DNA of 64,000 bases from Acinetobacter modestus (GTDB lineage Bacteria; Pseudomonadota; Gammaproteobacteria; Pseudomonadales; Moraxellaceae), in NCBI RefSeq assembly GCF_014636095.1, contig NZ_BMDV01000001.1, positions 662,622 to 726,621 of the forward strand, given 5' to 3'. The notes beneath the pieces are model-generated. The model was not told where the DNA came from and did not search any database. It worked only from the letters and a program-made list of their open reading frames with translations. Shown here piece after piece: positions 9,517-17,714 of the stretch (positions are counted from its first letter, which is position 1; each line of letters starts with the position of its first letter). The position numbers and the translations under genes are program-made.

Positions 9517-11163
9517 ATGTCTTACCAAACCTCGATTCATTTCGACCCAACTGCATTATTAATAATAAAAAATGAGATCGACAATTCGATTAAATTGGTG
9601 GAGACAGCAGTCAATACGCTTGCCGAAGAACAAGCATTGCCTTTTGGTATTGATGATGCACTTAATCAGTTCGAACAATGCACACAAGTACTTGCATTAA
9701 TTGATATGCCTCATTTGGCACAAATCACTCAATATTCAGCTGAGCTTATGCGTCAAATCATGGCTCAACCTCAACAAATTAAAACTAGCGATGTCGTTGC
9801 TCTCAGTGAAGGCACAACGATGTTAAAACGCTATATTGAGTTTATTTGTTTACGTGAAGTCAAAGTACCTCAGTTCTTAATTGATACGCTTAATCGCTTG
9901 GAGAAAGCTTTAGGCAAGCCAATTACCAAAGAAGGTCAAACGCTTCAACCGTTACTAGATTTCATGACACCAAACTTTAATTTGCCACAAGCACCAAGTT
10001 TGGAACAGTCACAGTACATCCATCAGCTTTATAAATTGTGCTTAAACAAGTTAATCAAGCAAAGTGAATCTCCACTCGATTTACAGGGAATTAAGCTTGT
10101 TGGTGTTTATCTTGCAGGTTTGGCTAACAATCTGCCTAGTCAGCAGTATTGGCAATTGGTCAATGTTGGGTTAGGTCATATTGATGAGCTTCTTATTACA
10201 GAGGCACGTTTACGTACCCTTATTCAAATCGAAACGAATATTGCAAAATTCTTGGCTCAACCAACAACTTATCAGAACAGTATTGCTGACTTGGCAGATA
10301 TTTTGACGATCTGCATTAGTCAAGAAGATGATTTATCACAACACATTCGTCAACAATTGAACATTGGTGATGAATTACTCAGTGATACTCAACTTCAAGT
10401 TTTGAGTCGTCATTTATACGGTCCTGACTATGAAACGGTACATACAATCAGTCAATTAATGACAAATGAAATGGCTCAAATTCGTAATGAAATTGAGTAT
10501 AACCATCAAAATATGTCAGCTGAAAAAACCCAAGAACTACAGCAAAAGTTAACTCAAATTTCTAATGTATTTAAGGTACTTAACTTAAACGAAGCAGCCA
10601 AAGAGTTAACTCAGCAAGCTGAAAAATTGAGTCAACCAAATACATTAACTGATGCAACTTCTATTCAACAGTTAATGAATAGTATTTTGGCATCGATGAA
10701 TTCAATCGGTATTTTAGAGCGTAATTACACTTCAAGTCGTTTACAATTACGCGTCAACAATATGCAAATTTCTTTAGATCGTTTAGATGAAGCTCATCGA
10801 GCATTGTTGACTGAAACTAAGACTTTGATTGAAACATTGACTCAAACCTTAAGTTTGTATGTACAAGATCCAACAGCCAATACATTAGAAGCCCTTCCTG
10901 TATATCTGAATGAGTTATCAGGCGCTGCGTTATTCTTAGGTAGCTCTGCACAACAAACTGCACTGTTAGGTGCTGCACATTTTGCACAGCATCGTTTGAA
11001 TCAGAACGAAGCGATTGATGCTGAGCAAATTAACTGCATTCTAAATGTTGTTGCTGGTTTAGATTTACTCGTTGATAACCTGAAGAATAAGCAACCTGTA
11101 TTGCAATCTATGTTTGATGTGGCATTATCAAGCAGTCAGCAATTACAAAACATAGCCGCATAA
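9517..11163 (+). CDS. fimL: FimL-like type IV pilus/twitching regulator
   Basis: This 548-residue protein is soluble and almost wholly helical, with no signal peptide and no membrane segment. It resembles the N-terminal region of the chemosensory kinase ChpA/PilL but shows no phosphotransfer histidine motif. That is the description of FimL, a protein that links the polar hub, cyclic AMP signalling and twitching in Pseudomonas. Context supports the call: in Pseudomonas fimL is followed by nudC, and here nudC starts at the last base of the stop codon (TAATG). The ribosome site AAGG precedes the ATG. I recognise the family by weak similarity plus gene order, so the symbol is probable rather than certain. 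Confidence 0.65.
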   Translation: MSYQTSIHFDPTALLIIKNEIDNSIKLVETAVNTLAEEQALPFGIDDALNQFEQCTQVLALIDMPHLAQITQYSAELMRQIMAQPQQIKTSDVVALSEGTTMLKRYIEFICLREVKVPQFLIDTLNRLEKALGKPITKEGQTLQPLLDFMTPNFNLPQAPSLEQSQYIHQLYKLCLNKLIKQSESPLDLQGIKLVGVYLAGLANNLPSQQYWQLVNVGLGHIDELLITEARLRTLIQIETNIAKFLAQPTTYQNSIADLADILTICISQEDDLSQHIRQQLNIGDELLSDTQLQVLSRHLYGPDYETVHTISQLMTNEMAQIRNEIEYNHQNMSAEKTQELQQKLTQISNVFKVLNLNEAAKELTQQAEKLSQPNTLTDATSIQQLMNSILASMNSIGILERNYTSSRLQLRVNNMQISLDRLDEAHRALLTETKTLIETLTQTLSLYVQDPTANTLEALPVYLNELSGAALFLGSSAQQTALLGAAHFAQHRLNQNEAIDAEQINCILNVVAGLDLLVDNLKNKQPVLQSMFDVALSSSQQLQNIAA

Positions 11164-11915
11164 TGACTCAACTATCACTTGCTTATATTTTTCAACACCA
11201 AAAACTGCTAGTCGACCAAAATCTTCAACTGCCAGAAGTTGAAAAGTTAGCAAGTGATTTACCCTTGAATCATAATGATCACGTTATCGCGCGTGATCTA
11301 CTTGAAAATGAAGCCATTCCCCATGGCTATCAGCTCGTTCCAATCCGTGAACTGATTCAGTCATGGTCAACTACAGAATTTCTTCAAGCCAGTCGAGCAG
11401 TCCAACTATTAGAATGGCGACGTAACCATAAATTCTGTAGCCATTGCGGTCATATGACTGAAATTCATGCCAAAGAATATGCAATGGTTTGCCCTGCTTG
11501 TGGCTATCATCAATATCCTCGCGTTCAGCCTTGTATTATTACAATCATTACCAAAGGTGATGATGAAATCTTACTTGCGAAATCGGCGCATAATAAAAGT
11601 AATATGTACGGGCTAATTGCCGGATTTGTTGAAGTCGGTGAAACATTAGAAGAAGCTGTGCAACGAGAGGCTTTTGAAGAAGTCGGTTTAAAACTAAAAA
11701 ATATTCGTTATATGTCGAGCCAACCGTGGCCATTTCCAAGTAATTTAATGATTGCTTTTCATGCTGAATATGATTCAGGTGATATTCAATTACAAGTGGA
11801 AGAAATTAGCGAAGCTCAATTCTTTAAGTTTGATCAACTACCTGAAATTCCGTTTAAAGGTAGTATTGCACATGCAATGATTATGCAAATCGTTGAGAAT
11901 AAAAAAGCATCTTAA
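11163..11915 (+). CDS. nudC: NAD(+)/NADH pyrophosphatase and RNA deNADding enzyme NudC
   Basis: This 250-residue protein has a four-cysteine zinc ribbon (CSHCG then CPACG, about residues 97-117) followed by a Nudix domain. Its box reads GFVEVGETLEEAVQREAFEEVGL, with the REAFEE core intact. The NudC-specific SQPWPFP signature is present after the box. The enzyme hydrolyses NAD(H) and removes NAD caps from RNA. The start codon overlaps the fimL stop by one base, which suggests coupled translation. The gene ends inside the stem of an intrinsic terminator. Confidence 0.95.
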   Translation: MTQLSLAYIFQHQKLLVDQNLQLPEVEKLASDLPLNHNDHVIARDLLENEAIPHGYQLVPIRELIQSWSTTEFLQASRAVQLLEWRRNHKFCSHCGHMTEIHAKEYAMVCPACGYHQYPRVQPCIITIITKGDDEILLAKSAHNKSNMYGLIAGFVEVGETLEEAVQREAFEEVGLKLKNIRYMSSQPWPFPSNLMIAFHAEYDSGDIQLQVEEISEAQFFKFDQLPEIPFKGSIAHAMIMQIVENKKAS

Positions 11916-11930
11916 TCAAGATGCTTTTTT
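11901..11930. terminator. Bidirectional intrinsic terminator shared by nudC and the convergent esterase gene
   Basis: A perfect 13-base-pair stem (AAAAAAGCATCTT / AAGATGCTTTTTT) with an AATC loop gives a T tract in both directions. It overlaps the last codons of nudC and lies just beyond the end of the minus-strand esterase gene. Confidence 0.9.
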
Positions 11931-11932
11931 AT

Positions 11933-12805
11933 TTAATCTTCTAAAGCTTCATCTAAGAAATGCAAAATCGTTCGCTTGGTTTTGAAGTAATGACTTACAA
12001 AACTGGCCAAAGTCGCCACAATAGTAATGTGTCCAGTCTTAGGAATAATCATCACATGGCTATGATTACCCTTTTCTCTCAATGCCTTATCAAGATCGAA
12101 ACTATTATGATTACCAACCAACTGATCATTCTCAGCCATTAATAGATAATGTTTAATCTTATTCGGATTGATAAAATAATACGGCATCACTTGTTGATAC
12201 GATGTTTTTTGATCAAAAGCATGTTCAGATAAAGGATCATCTTTATAGTCAAAATGATACGGACCAGCCAAACCAACAATTGCCTTAATATTATCTGTAT
12301 ATTTAAATTGCTGAGGCTGAGCAGAATACACCACAGACATCACATTAAAAGCACCCGCAGAATGTCCCATCAAAATAATGTTATCAGTTGAAATATTCAG
12401 CTTCGCTTTATTTTGATTCAAATAATGAATCGCTTGCGCTAGATCATCGACAAATGCTGGAAAGATATTCTCTGGAGCAAGTTGATAATTAATCACAGCA
12501 ACATCAAAACCTTCTCGAGCAAAGGTTTCGCCAATGAATAAATAATCTCTCTTATTACCATGTTGCCATGATCCACCGTGTACAAAAACAATCAAAGGTT
12601 TTTGCTTCTTTGGATTCTTGGTTCGATAAAGATCCAATCGATTTCGGGCTTTTAATCCATAAGCAAGATGTTCTTCTTTTTCAAAAGTATCCTTTGGCGT
12701 CAGATAATTCATCGAATAGCTTGCTAAATCATATAGGCGAAATTCCTGATAAAAGTTTTTCGCCCGTATAACATTTTCTTGTACTTGTTGAATAAGTTGC
12801 TTCAT
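11933..12805 (-). CDS. Alpha/beta hydrolase (esterase, BD-FAE/carboxylesterase type)
   Basis: This 290-residue hydrolase shows the oxyanion motif HGGSW at about residue 75, the nucleophile elbow GHSAGA at about 147-152 and a likely catalytic histidine in KTGHITI near residue 260. This is the HGG-type family that includes arylformamidase and feruloyl esterase-like enzymes. There is no signal peptide, so it acts in the cytoplasm. It lies three bases downstream of a BON-domain lipoprotein gene and is probably co-transcribed with it. The substrate cannot be inferred. Confidence 0.85.
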   Translation of the reverse strand: MKQLIQQVQENVIRAKNFYQEFRLYDLASYSMNYLTPKDTFEKEEHLAYGLKARNRLDLYRTKNPKKQKPLIVFVHGGSWQHGNKRDYLFIGETFAREGFDVAVINYQLAPENIFPAFVDDLAQAIHYLNQNKAKLNISTDNIILMGHSAGAFNVMSVVYSAQPQQFKYTDNIKAIVGLAGPYHFDYKDDPLSEHAFDQKTSYQQVMPYYFINPNKIKHYLLMAENDQLVGNHNSFDLDKALREKGNHSHVMIIPKTGHITIVATLASFVSHYFKTKRTILHFLDEALED

Positions 12806-12808
12806 AGA

Positions 12809-13519
12809 TTAGGGTTTAGTCGGAGTAATAGTCGCTGGTTCAGTCTGATCGGGATCAATTGCAACTGGAGTCTCAACTAAAGGTTGTGCTGAAGCACCAC
12901 CAATCATCGGTGTTGCTGCAGTAGCACTTGCTACCGTTCCAGATGGTTGATCAATATTATCAATCAGTGTCACGATTTTACTCACATTACCAACTTTTTG
13001 TAAGACATCATCTAAATCTCTTATCTCAGCGGTATTTAAACGCCCCATCACATAAAGGATGCCATTTTCAGTATGAACTAATACTTTACTGTCAGATACA
13101 ACAGGCGCTCTCATTAGCAAACCACGAGTATTTGCAGTCACAGTAGAGTCCTGCATAATCGTGTTGTAATTTACTTTATCACCAACAGTAATGTAATTAT
13201 GCACAGCTTTTACATCACTCATCGCTCTTAAATTGTCTTCTGCTAATTGTTTCAAATAAGGATCAGGAACTTGCCCTGTTAATAAAACATTACTATGAAA
13301 ACTTTCAATATTGATTCGTGACTGCTTAAAGCGATGATCCAATTTATACAAATTAATATTTGCAGTGCGTTTAATTGAGGAATCAATAAAAACCTGCCCT
13401 AAACTACGTTCACCACTTTCAGTACCAATCGGCGAAGTTCCTGTACCACCTGAAATAAAACTCGCACATCCTGATAAACTTGCAGCGCAAAGTAACGTAA
13501 TCGTTAAACGTTTTAACAC
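12809..13519 (-). CDS. dolP: BON-domain outer-membrane lipoprotein, DolP (YraP)-like
   Basis: This 236-residue lipoprotein has a signal peptide ending in LSGCASF (lipidated Cys18). Two BON domains follow, the first about residues 50-115 (RINIESFHSNVLLTGQVPD) and the second about 125-195 (VLVHTENGILYVMGRLNTA). The tail is rich in Pro, Thr and Ala. In E. coli DolP supports outer-membrane integrity and lies near yraM and yraN, as here. The start is GTG, preceded by a GGGAG ribosome site. E. coli DolP is about 190 residues, so the extra length is the C-terminal tail. Confidence 0.8.
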   Translation of the reverse strand: MLKRLTITLLCAASLSGCASFISGGTGTSPIGTESGERSLGQVFIDSSIKRTANINLYKLDHRFKQSRINIESFHSNVLLTGQVPDPYLKQLAEDNLRAMSDVKAVHNYITVGDKVNYNTIMQDSTVTANTRGLLMRAPVVSDSKVLVHTENGILYVMGRLNTAEIRDLDDVLQKVGNVSKIVTLIDNIDQPSGTVASATAATPMIGGASAQPLVETPVAIDPDQTEPATITPTKP

Positions 13520-13589
13520 TTGGCAAGACTCCCTATCTTCAAACTTGTTAAATCTTTGGCATTTATCTTAAAAAATAATAAATTATTAC

Positions 13590-13997
13590 TCAATCTAAAG
13601 TAAACGCATGTTGAATCCATTGCTGATCATACTGCAATTTGGAAAAATCTGGTTGTACTGTTTTTGCAAATTTCTTTGGAAAATCAAAACAAATCACATC
13701 AAAACGACAATCAAAATCATCATAATTAGGATGTTTTTGTAAAAAAAATTGTGCTGTTTTAATGATTTTACGTTGTTGCGCGCGAGTAATAACTTCACAA
13801 GCGGTCGCATAACTCCCTGAAGATCTAGCCTTTACTTCAATAAAAACAAGCTCTTTACCTGATCTTACAATCAGATCAATTTCACCATATCTAGAATGAT
13901 AATTTTGATTTACATATTGGTAATTTTCTAATTCCAATAATTCCCTTGCTTTTTGTTCTGCCCAACGACCCAAATCCTTAACAATATCTTCTGCCAT
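13590..13997 (-). CDS. yraN: YraN family endonuclease-like protein (UPF0102)
   Basis: This 135-residue protein carries the Holliday junction resolvase-like fold of the UPF0102 family. The conserved pattern is [13 protein letters not shown] at the N terminus, then YGEIDLIVR and [15 protein letters not shown], where Glu/Asp and ExK form the nuclease-type metal site. Length matches the family. It is 13 bases downstream of the lpoA-like gene, the order seen in E. coli yraM-yraN. Its cellular role is not established. Confidence 0.92.
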   Translation of the reverse strand: MAEDIVKDLGRWAEQKARELLELENYQYVNQNYHSRYGEIDLIVRSGKELVFIEVKARSSGSYATACEVITRAQQRKIIKTAQFFLQKHPNYDDFDCRFDVICFDFPKKFAKTVQPDFSKLQYDQQWIQHAFTLD

Positions 13998-14010
13998 ACT
14001 ACGACCATTT

Positions 14011-14943
14011 TTATTTTAAAATTTGAATTTCATTTTTTTGTTGTTGATAACAATAAGGTTGCCTATCAATTTTTCCATCTTTAACGCTAATCGTACCTGT
14101 ACGCCCTTCAAAGGTGAATTTACGCTCAGGGTTTTCTAATAATTGTTGACTTATCGTCCAAGCATCTCCTCCAAAAGCTAATAAACGTTGAAATGCCATT
14201 GTTTCTGGTTGTTTCTTATAGGCTTCGATTAAATCTGCCCATTGCCCATTATATAGCGCGGGTGTATCACAAAAACTTAAACCGATTGGAATAGATTGTC
14301 CCTGCTCAATACTCATCGGTGTGACGTAAATATTCTTTTCGGGTAATGTACCTAATTGTTCTAACCAATGGTGACTCCCTAACAATAATACCCCTTCTTT
14401 ACTTGATCGTTTTTGTGGTACTTCATCAACAAATTCTATTTCTGATGAAAATTGATCCTTTAATGCAGAAAGCAAAAGTTCTGTTGCTGACTCAGTACCT
14501 GTTTCTCGAACAATAAAAAGCTTTTTGATGCGATCTTTTTGAAAGCGCTGATTTAATGCTGCCGCATCTTGTTGCTTTGCTAAGCTAAATTGCCATACCT
14601 TATCACTTTGAGTATTGACATCATTTAAAGCAAGCACAGGAATTTGAGGATTCCTTTGAATCACCTCTTCAATTTCAGTTCGTAGTAAGGGCCCAACAAT
14701 CAAATGGACGTTGTGATCTATTTTTTTCTTAAAAATCGTATCGATGCTATTTTTAGTTGAATCTACAAAAATAATTTTTTCTTTACTGCCAGATGCTGTA
14801 TAAGCACTCAGAAAACCGCGTTTGATGCTTTGACTCGCTCGCGCCATCGTACCCGATTCAGGTAGAATCACGAGTATGTCCGCATATACAGGACTCACAA
14901 GCGCTGCCAAACCTAGCAGCAAACAATATTTTTTGTAATACAT
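14011..14943 (-). CDS. lpoA: Short LpoA/YraM-like penicillin-binding protein activator
   Basis: This 310-residue protein has a signal peptide ([21 protein letters not shown]). A periplasmic-binding-protein fold follows, like the C-terminal half of Lpo[19 protein letters not shown], then [13 protein letters not shown] and a late LLAFGGDAW motif. LpoA activates PBP1A from the outer membrane. E. coli LpoA has about 680 residues with an N-terminal TPR domain and a lipidated cysteine. Both appear to be missing here, since the signal peptide ends in VYADIL with no lipobox. Neighbours rsmI, yraN and dolP support the identity. Confidence 0.8.
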   Translation of the reverse strand: MYYKKYCLLLGLAALVSPVYADILVILPESGTMARASQSIKRGFLSAYTASGSKEKIIFVDSTKNSIDTIFKKKIDHNVHLIVGPLLRTEIEEVIQRNPQIPVLALNDVNTQSDKVWQFSLAKQQDAAALNQRFQKDRIKKLFIVRETGTESATELLLSALKDQFSSEIEFVDEVPQKRSSKEGVLLLGSHHWLEQLGTLPEKNIYVTPMSIEQGQSIPIGLSFCDTPALYNGQWADLIEAYKKQPETMAFQRLLAFGGDAWTISQQLLENPERKFTFEGRTGTISVKDGKIDRQPYCYQQQKNEIQILK

Positions 14944-14959
14944 GAGGGAGTTACCTTTT

Positions 14960-15799
14960 ATGAGTGCTCAATTATTTGTTGTAGCAACCCCGATTGGGCA
15001 CTTAGATGACATGACCTTTCGTGCGATTGATATTTTAAAGTCTGTATCGGTGGTTGCGGCAGAAGACACTCGTCAATCTGCTCAATTATTTAAACACTAT
15101 AATATCTCAACACCGTTAACAGCGTGCCATGATCACAATGAAAGTAACAAAATTGATCAACTTATACAAAGAATGTTAAATGGTGAAAGTATTGCTCTGA
15201 TTAGTGATGCGGGAACACCGTTAATTAGTGACCCTGGATTTAAGTTAGTACGCGCAGCACAAGAACATAAGATCCGCGTCATTCCAGTACCAGGTGCCTG
15301 TGCTGCAATTGCAGCTTTGAGTGCTGTAGGTTTACCAAGTGATCGCTTTAGTTTTGAAGGTTTCTTACCGTCAAAGGCTTCGCAACGAATTAGCCAACTT
15401 GAAAAACTAAAAGATGAGACACAAACACTCATTTTCTATGAAGCACCACATCGTATTTTAGACAGTATTAAAAATATGGCTGAGGTATTTGGTGAAGATC
15501 GTCCTGTAGGTTTTGCTCGTGAAATCACAAAGACCTTTGAAACCATCAAAAAAATGACCTTAAAAGAGTTAATCGTATTTATTGAAAACGATCACAACCA
15601 AGAGAAAGGTGAAATTGTAGTCGTGGTGGGTGGTGCCACTGCTGAAAAAGATATGGAGCAAGATAAATTGGATGAGTTGCTAAAACGTTTATTACAAGAT
15701 TTATCAGTCAAGGCAGCATCTCAATTGGCTGCTGATTTGACAGGTATCAAAAAGAAAGTTGCTTATCAACGTGCTTTAGAACTCACTCAAAAAGATTAA
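14960..15799 (+). CDS. rsmI: 16S rRNA (cytidine1402-2'-O)-methyltransferase
   Basis: This 279-residue tetrapyrrole-methylase-fold enzyme begins LFVVATPIGHLDDMT and carries SDAGTPLISDPG and PVPGACAAIAALSA, which form the S-adenosylmethionine site. It methylates the 2'-OH of C1402 in the 16S decoding centre. The ATG at 14960 is preferred over the one at 14942 because it follows a GAGGGAG ribosome site at proper distance. The start is 16 bases from the divergent lpoA start, so each promoter must lie within or very near the other gene. Confidence 0.96.
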   Translation: MSAQLFVVATPIGHLDDMTFRAIDILKSVSVVAAEDTRQSAQLFKHYNISTPLTACHDHNESNKIDQLIQRMLNGESIALISDAGTPLISDPGFKLVRAAQEHKIRVIPVPGACAAIAALSAVGLPSDRFSFEGFLPSKASQRISQLEKLKDETQTLIFYEAPHRILDSIKNMAEVFGEDRPVGFAREITKTFETIKKMTLKELIVFIENDHNQEKGEIVVVVGGATAEKDMEQDKLDELLKRLLQDLSVKAASQLAADLTGIKKKVAYQRALELTQKD

Positions 15800-15803
15800 A
15801 AAA

Positions 15804-15842
15804 AACAGAGGTATAGATTTCTGTGAAATCTATACCTCTGTT
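15804..15842. terminator. Strong intrinsic terminator between convergent rsmI and cation transporter genes
   Basis: A perfect 17-base-pair stem (left arm 15804-15820, loop CTGTG, right arm 15826-15842). On the minus strand it is followed by a run of T, so it clearly serves the transporter gene. It may also stop rsmI transcripts. Confidence 0.9.
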
Positions 15843-15868
15843 AAGATAAAGTATCAAAACAATCTCTT

Positions 15869-16510
15869 TTAAGCTTTTGTACCGAAAGTATTTGGGTCTA
15901 TTTTTCTTTCTGCTCTGGCTTGTTGAATGACACTCAAACCAGATGAAACACCTAAATATGCAATGATAAAAGCAACAATTAAATCTGGAAACATGGTTCC
16001 TGTCCCAAATACCCCCACCGCAGCGATAATCACCGCAATATTACCAATCGCATCATTACGGCTACAAAGCCATACTGACCGCATATTTGCATCACCATCA
16101 CGGAATGCATAAAGCATTAATGCAACAACCACATTCACGACTAATGCCAGTACACCAATCGTTCCCATCAACATCGGTTCAGGCGTGATCCCAAGCCACC
16201 ATGTCCACATCACTTTCATCATAACGAAAATGCCAAACGCAGCCATGGTAATACCTTTTAACAAAGCCGCTGTTGCCCGCCAATACAAGGTCATCGACAA
16301 CACTGCCAATGAGATAGCATAGTTGGCGGCATCACCTGCAAAATCTAATGCATCTGCCCATAACGACACAGAACGTGCATGTGAACCACCAATAATCTCA
16401 ACAAAAAACATCAGTGCATTTAAAACTAAAGCAATCCACAGTGCTTTTCTGAATTTTGGGCTAATTTTTTTTGCTGGGGCACATGCTGTATTGCATCCAC
16501 ATCCTGCCAT
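15869..16510 (-). CDS. Cation transporter, truncated CDF-like membrane protein
   Basis: The start at 16510 (MAGCGCNTACAP) is chosen over 16522 because it follows a GAGAAAAG ribosome site. The 213-residue protein has a cysteine-rich N terminus and about five to six membrane helices, and resembles the membrane part of cation diffusion facilitators. The metal-site motif is seen as ADALDFAGD in an early helix and NDAIGN later, where classical members have histidines. There is no cytoplasmic C-terminal domain. A divergent MerR regulator and a MerR-type promoter between them suggest metal-induced export, perhaps of cadmium, zinc or lead. The ion is not known. Confidence 0.8.
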   Translation of the reverse strand: MAGCGCNTACAPAKKISPKFRKALWIALVLNALMFFVEIIGGSHARSVSLWADALDFAGDAANYAISLAVLSMTLYWRATAALLKGITMAAFGIFVMMKVMWTWWLGITPEPMLMGTIGVLALVVNVVVALMLYAFRDGDANMRSVWLCSRNDAIGNIAVIIAAVGVFGTGTMFPDLIVAFIIAYLGVSSGLSVIQQARAERKIDPNTFGTKA

Positions 16511-16544
16511 GACTTTTCTCACATAATCTTTTATAGTTATAGTG

Positions 16545-16575
16545 ATTTAAAACCCTAGAGTAACTCCAGAGTCAA
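16545..16575 (-). promoter_or_regulatory. MerR-type promoter and operator for the cation transporter gene
   Basis: On the minus strand -35 TTGACT (16575-16570) and -10 TTAAAT (16550-16545) are separated by 19 bases, the long spacer typical of MerR-activated promoters. The spacer holds an imperfect inverted repeat, ACTCTGGAG-TTA-CTCTAGGGT, with 7 of 9 paired positions. It ends just before the start codon of the divergent regulator, so binding should also control that gene. Confidence 0.75.
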
Positions 16576-16577
16576 GC

Positions 16578-17027
16578 ATGATTCATCTTACGATTGGACA
16601 ATTAGCAAAAGAGACTGGTGTTTCAGTAGATACCATTCGTTATTATGAAAAAATTGGATTGCTTGAAAAAGCAAAAAGAAGTGCTGGAAATTATCGCTAT
16701 TACTCTGCACAGATGCTTTCAGAGCTTTTATTTCTAAAACATTGTCGAGAGCTTGGAATTACGCTGCACGATATTCAAAAACTCAAAGAACTATCCGCAA
16801 AACCAGATCAAACATGTATGGAAGTAGACCATCTAATAGATCAATATCTTAATGAAGTTTCTCAGAAAATAAAAAATCTAGAACATCTCAAGCAAGATCT
16901 TTATCACCTAAAACAGCAATGCTCTCAACATCGTACAATTCAGCAATGTGGTATTTTAAAGGAGTTACATCAACCACTTGAATGTGAACATGAATCTCAT
17001 CAACATAAAAAAGCACCTCAATCATGA
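16578..17027 (+). CDS. MerR-family heavy-metal regulator (CadR/PbrR-like)
   Basis: This 149-residue protein begins LTIGQLAKETGVSVDTIRYY, the MerR winged helix-turn-helix. A dimerisation helix follows, with cysteines that fit divalent-metal sensors: Cys near residue 77 (QTCMEVDHL), Cys near 114 (QQCSQH) and QQCGIL near 123. The tail is rich in His and Glu (CEHESHQHKK). This fits the Cd/Pb/Zn-sensing CadR/PbrR group better than CueR. It is divergent from the cation transporter and its start abuts the operator. No clear ribosome site is seen before the ATG, so a short or leaderless message is possible. Confidence 0.85.
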   Translation: MIHLTIGQLAKETGVSVDTIRYYEKIGLLEKAKRSAGNYRYYSAQMLSELLFLKHCRELGITLHDIQKLKELSAKPDQTCMEVDHLIDQYLNEVSQKIKNLEHLKQDLYHLKQQCSQHRTIQQCGILKELHQPLECEHESHQHKKAPQS

Positions 17028-17033
17028 CAATTT

Positions 17034-17214
17034 ATGGTTTTAATTTTAATCCTTATCAATTTTCAACTGCTCTCTTTTCGTAACTACTGGCAACTATCAA
17101 AAAATTATTCGACTGACTACAAACTGACCAATGAGCAATTTAATGGGTGCAATTAGAGGATTGATTAGCAAGAGTTCGACTGTGAATAATAAGAAAAATA
17201 TTTCAATAAGCTAA
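17034..17214 (+). other. Possible short reading frames, unclear whether coding
   Basis: A 40-codon frame from 17034 (starting MVLILILINFQL) ends at 17156. An overlapping frame from 17143 (MGAIRGLISK) runs to 17214. Joined by a one-base shift they would give a small protein of about 60 residues with a hydrophobic start. No ribosome site is seen. This could be a decayed small gene or chance. Confidence 0.2.
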
Positions 17215-17255
17215 TAATATAGTAAACACAGAATCCTAGTTACTTTAACTCAATA

Positions 17256-17283
17256 AAAAGAAGCCTATGATTAGGCTTCTTTT
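17256..17283. terminator. Intrinsic terminator after the SutA-like gene
   Basis: An 11-base-pair stem, AAAAGAAGCCT / AGGCTTCTTTT, with loop ATGATT. It lies ten bases beyond the minus-strand stop codon at 17293. T runs exist on both strands. Confidence 0.85.
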
Positions 17284-17292
17284 ATGCATAAA

Positions 17293-17541
17293 TTATTCGT
17301 GGGTCTCACCCGGTGGCACTTCGGTAATACGCCCACCACGTGCCAAAAACGCTGCAACCTCATCTTCTAGAGCTTGGCGTTGTTTCTGTTTAGCAGTCAC
17401 TGTTAAGGTTTCTGCTTCAGCCAAATCTGCGTCATTGGCACTTGACTCTTCGCTATCCGCACCACTTTCTGCAGCTTTCGCTTCTTCATCGTCTACCGCA
17501 GAATCTTCAGTGTTTTCGTCGTAATCATTCATTTCCGTCAT
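17293..17541 (-). CDS. Small acidic protein, SutA-like RNA polymerase-associated factor
   Basis: This 82-residue protein has a long acidic N-terminal half (D, E, A, S) and a short conserved helix near the end, AKQKQRQALEDEVAAFLARG, followed by GRITEV. That C-terminal pattern resembles SutA of Pseudomonas, a small protein that binds RNA polymerase and adjusts transcription in slow growth. A GGGGAG ribosome site precedes the ATG. It is monocistronic with its own terminator. The match is by pattern only, and other acidic small proteins could look similar. Confidence 0.6.
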   Translation of the reverse strand: MTEMNDYDENTEDSAVDDEEAKAAESGADSEESSANDADLAEAETLTVTAKQKQRQALEDEVAAFLARGGRITEVPPGETHE

Positions 17542-17714
17542 ATTACTCTCCCCACAATGACTAAACTCTCATCATCGTTATTTGGTCATCAGAACTTGAT
17601 GAAATTTAACAAGCTCTTCTCATTTATCAAAGCAAAATATTCATTAAATTGTGCTTTTTATAACCAAATTCACTCTGATTTATAAATGATTGTTTAAAAA
17701 ATATCTACTGTTTT

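Noticed and set aside
17267..17524. An 85-codon plus-strand frame opposite the SutA-like gene
   Set aside because: It is the mirror of a low-complexity acidic gene, has no ribosome site and overlaps the terminator.
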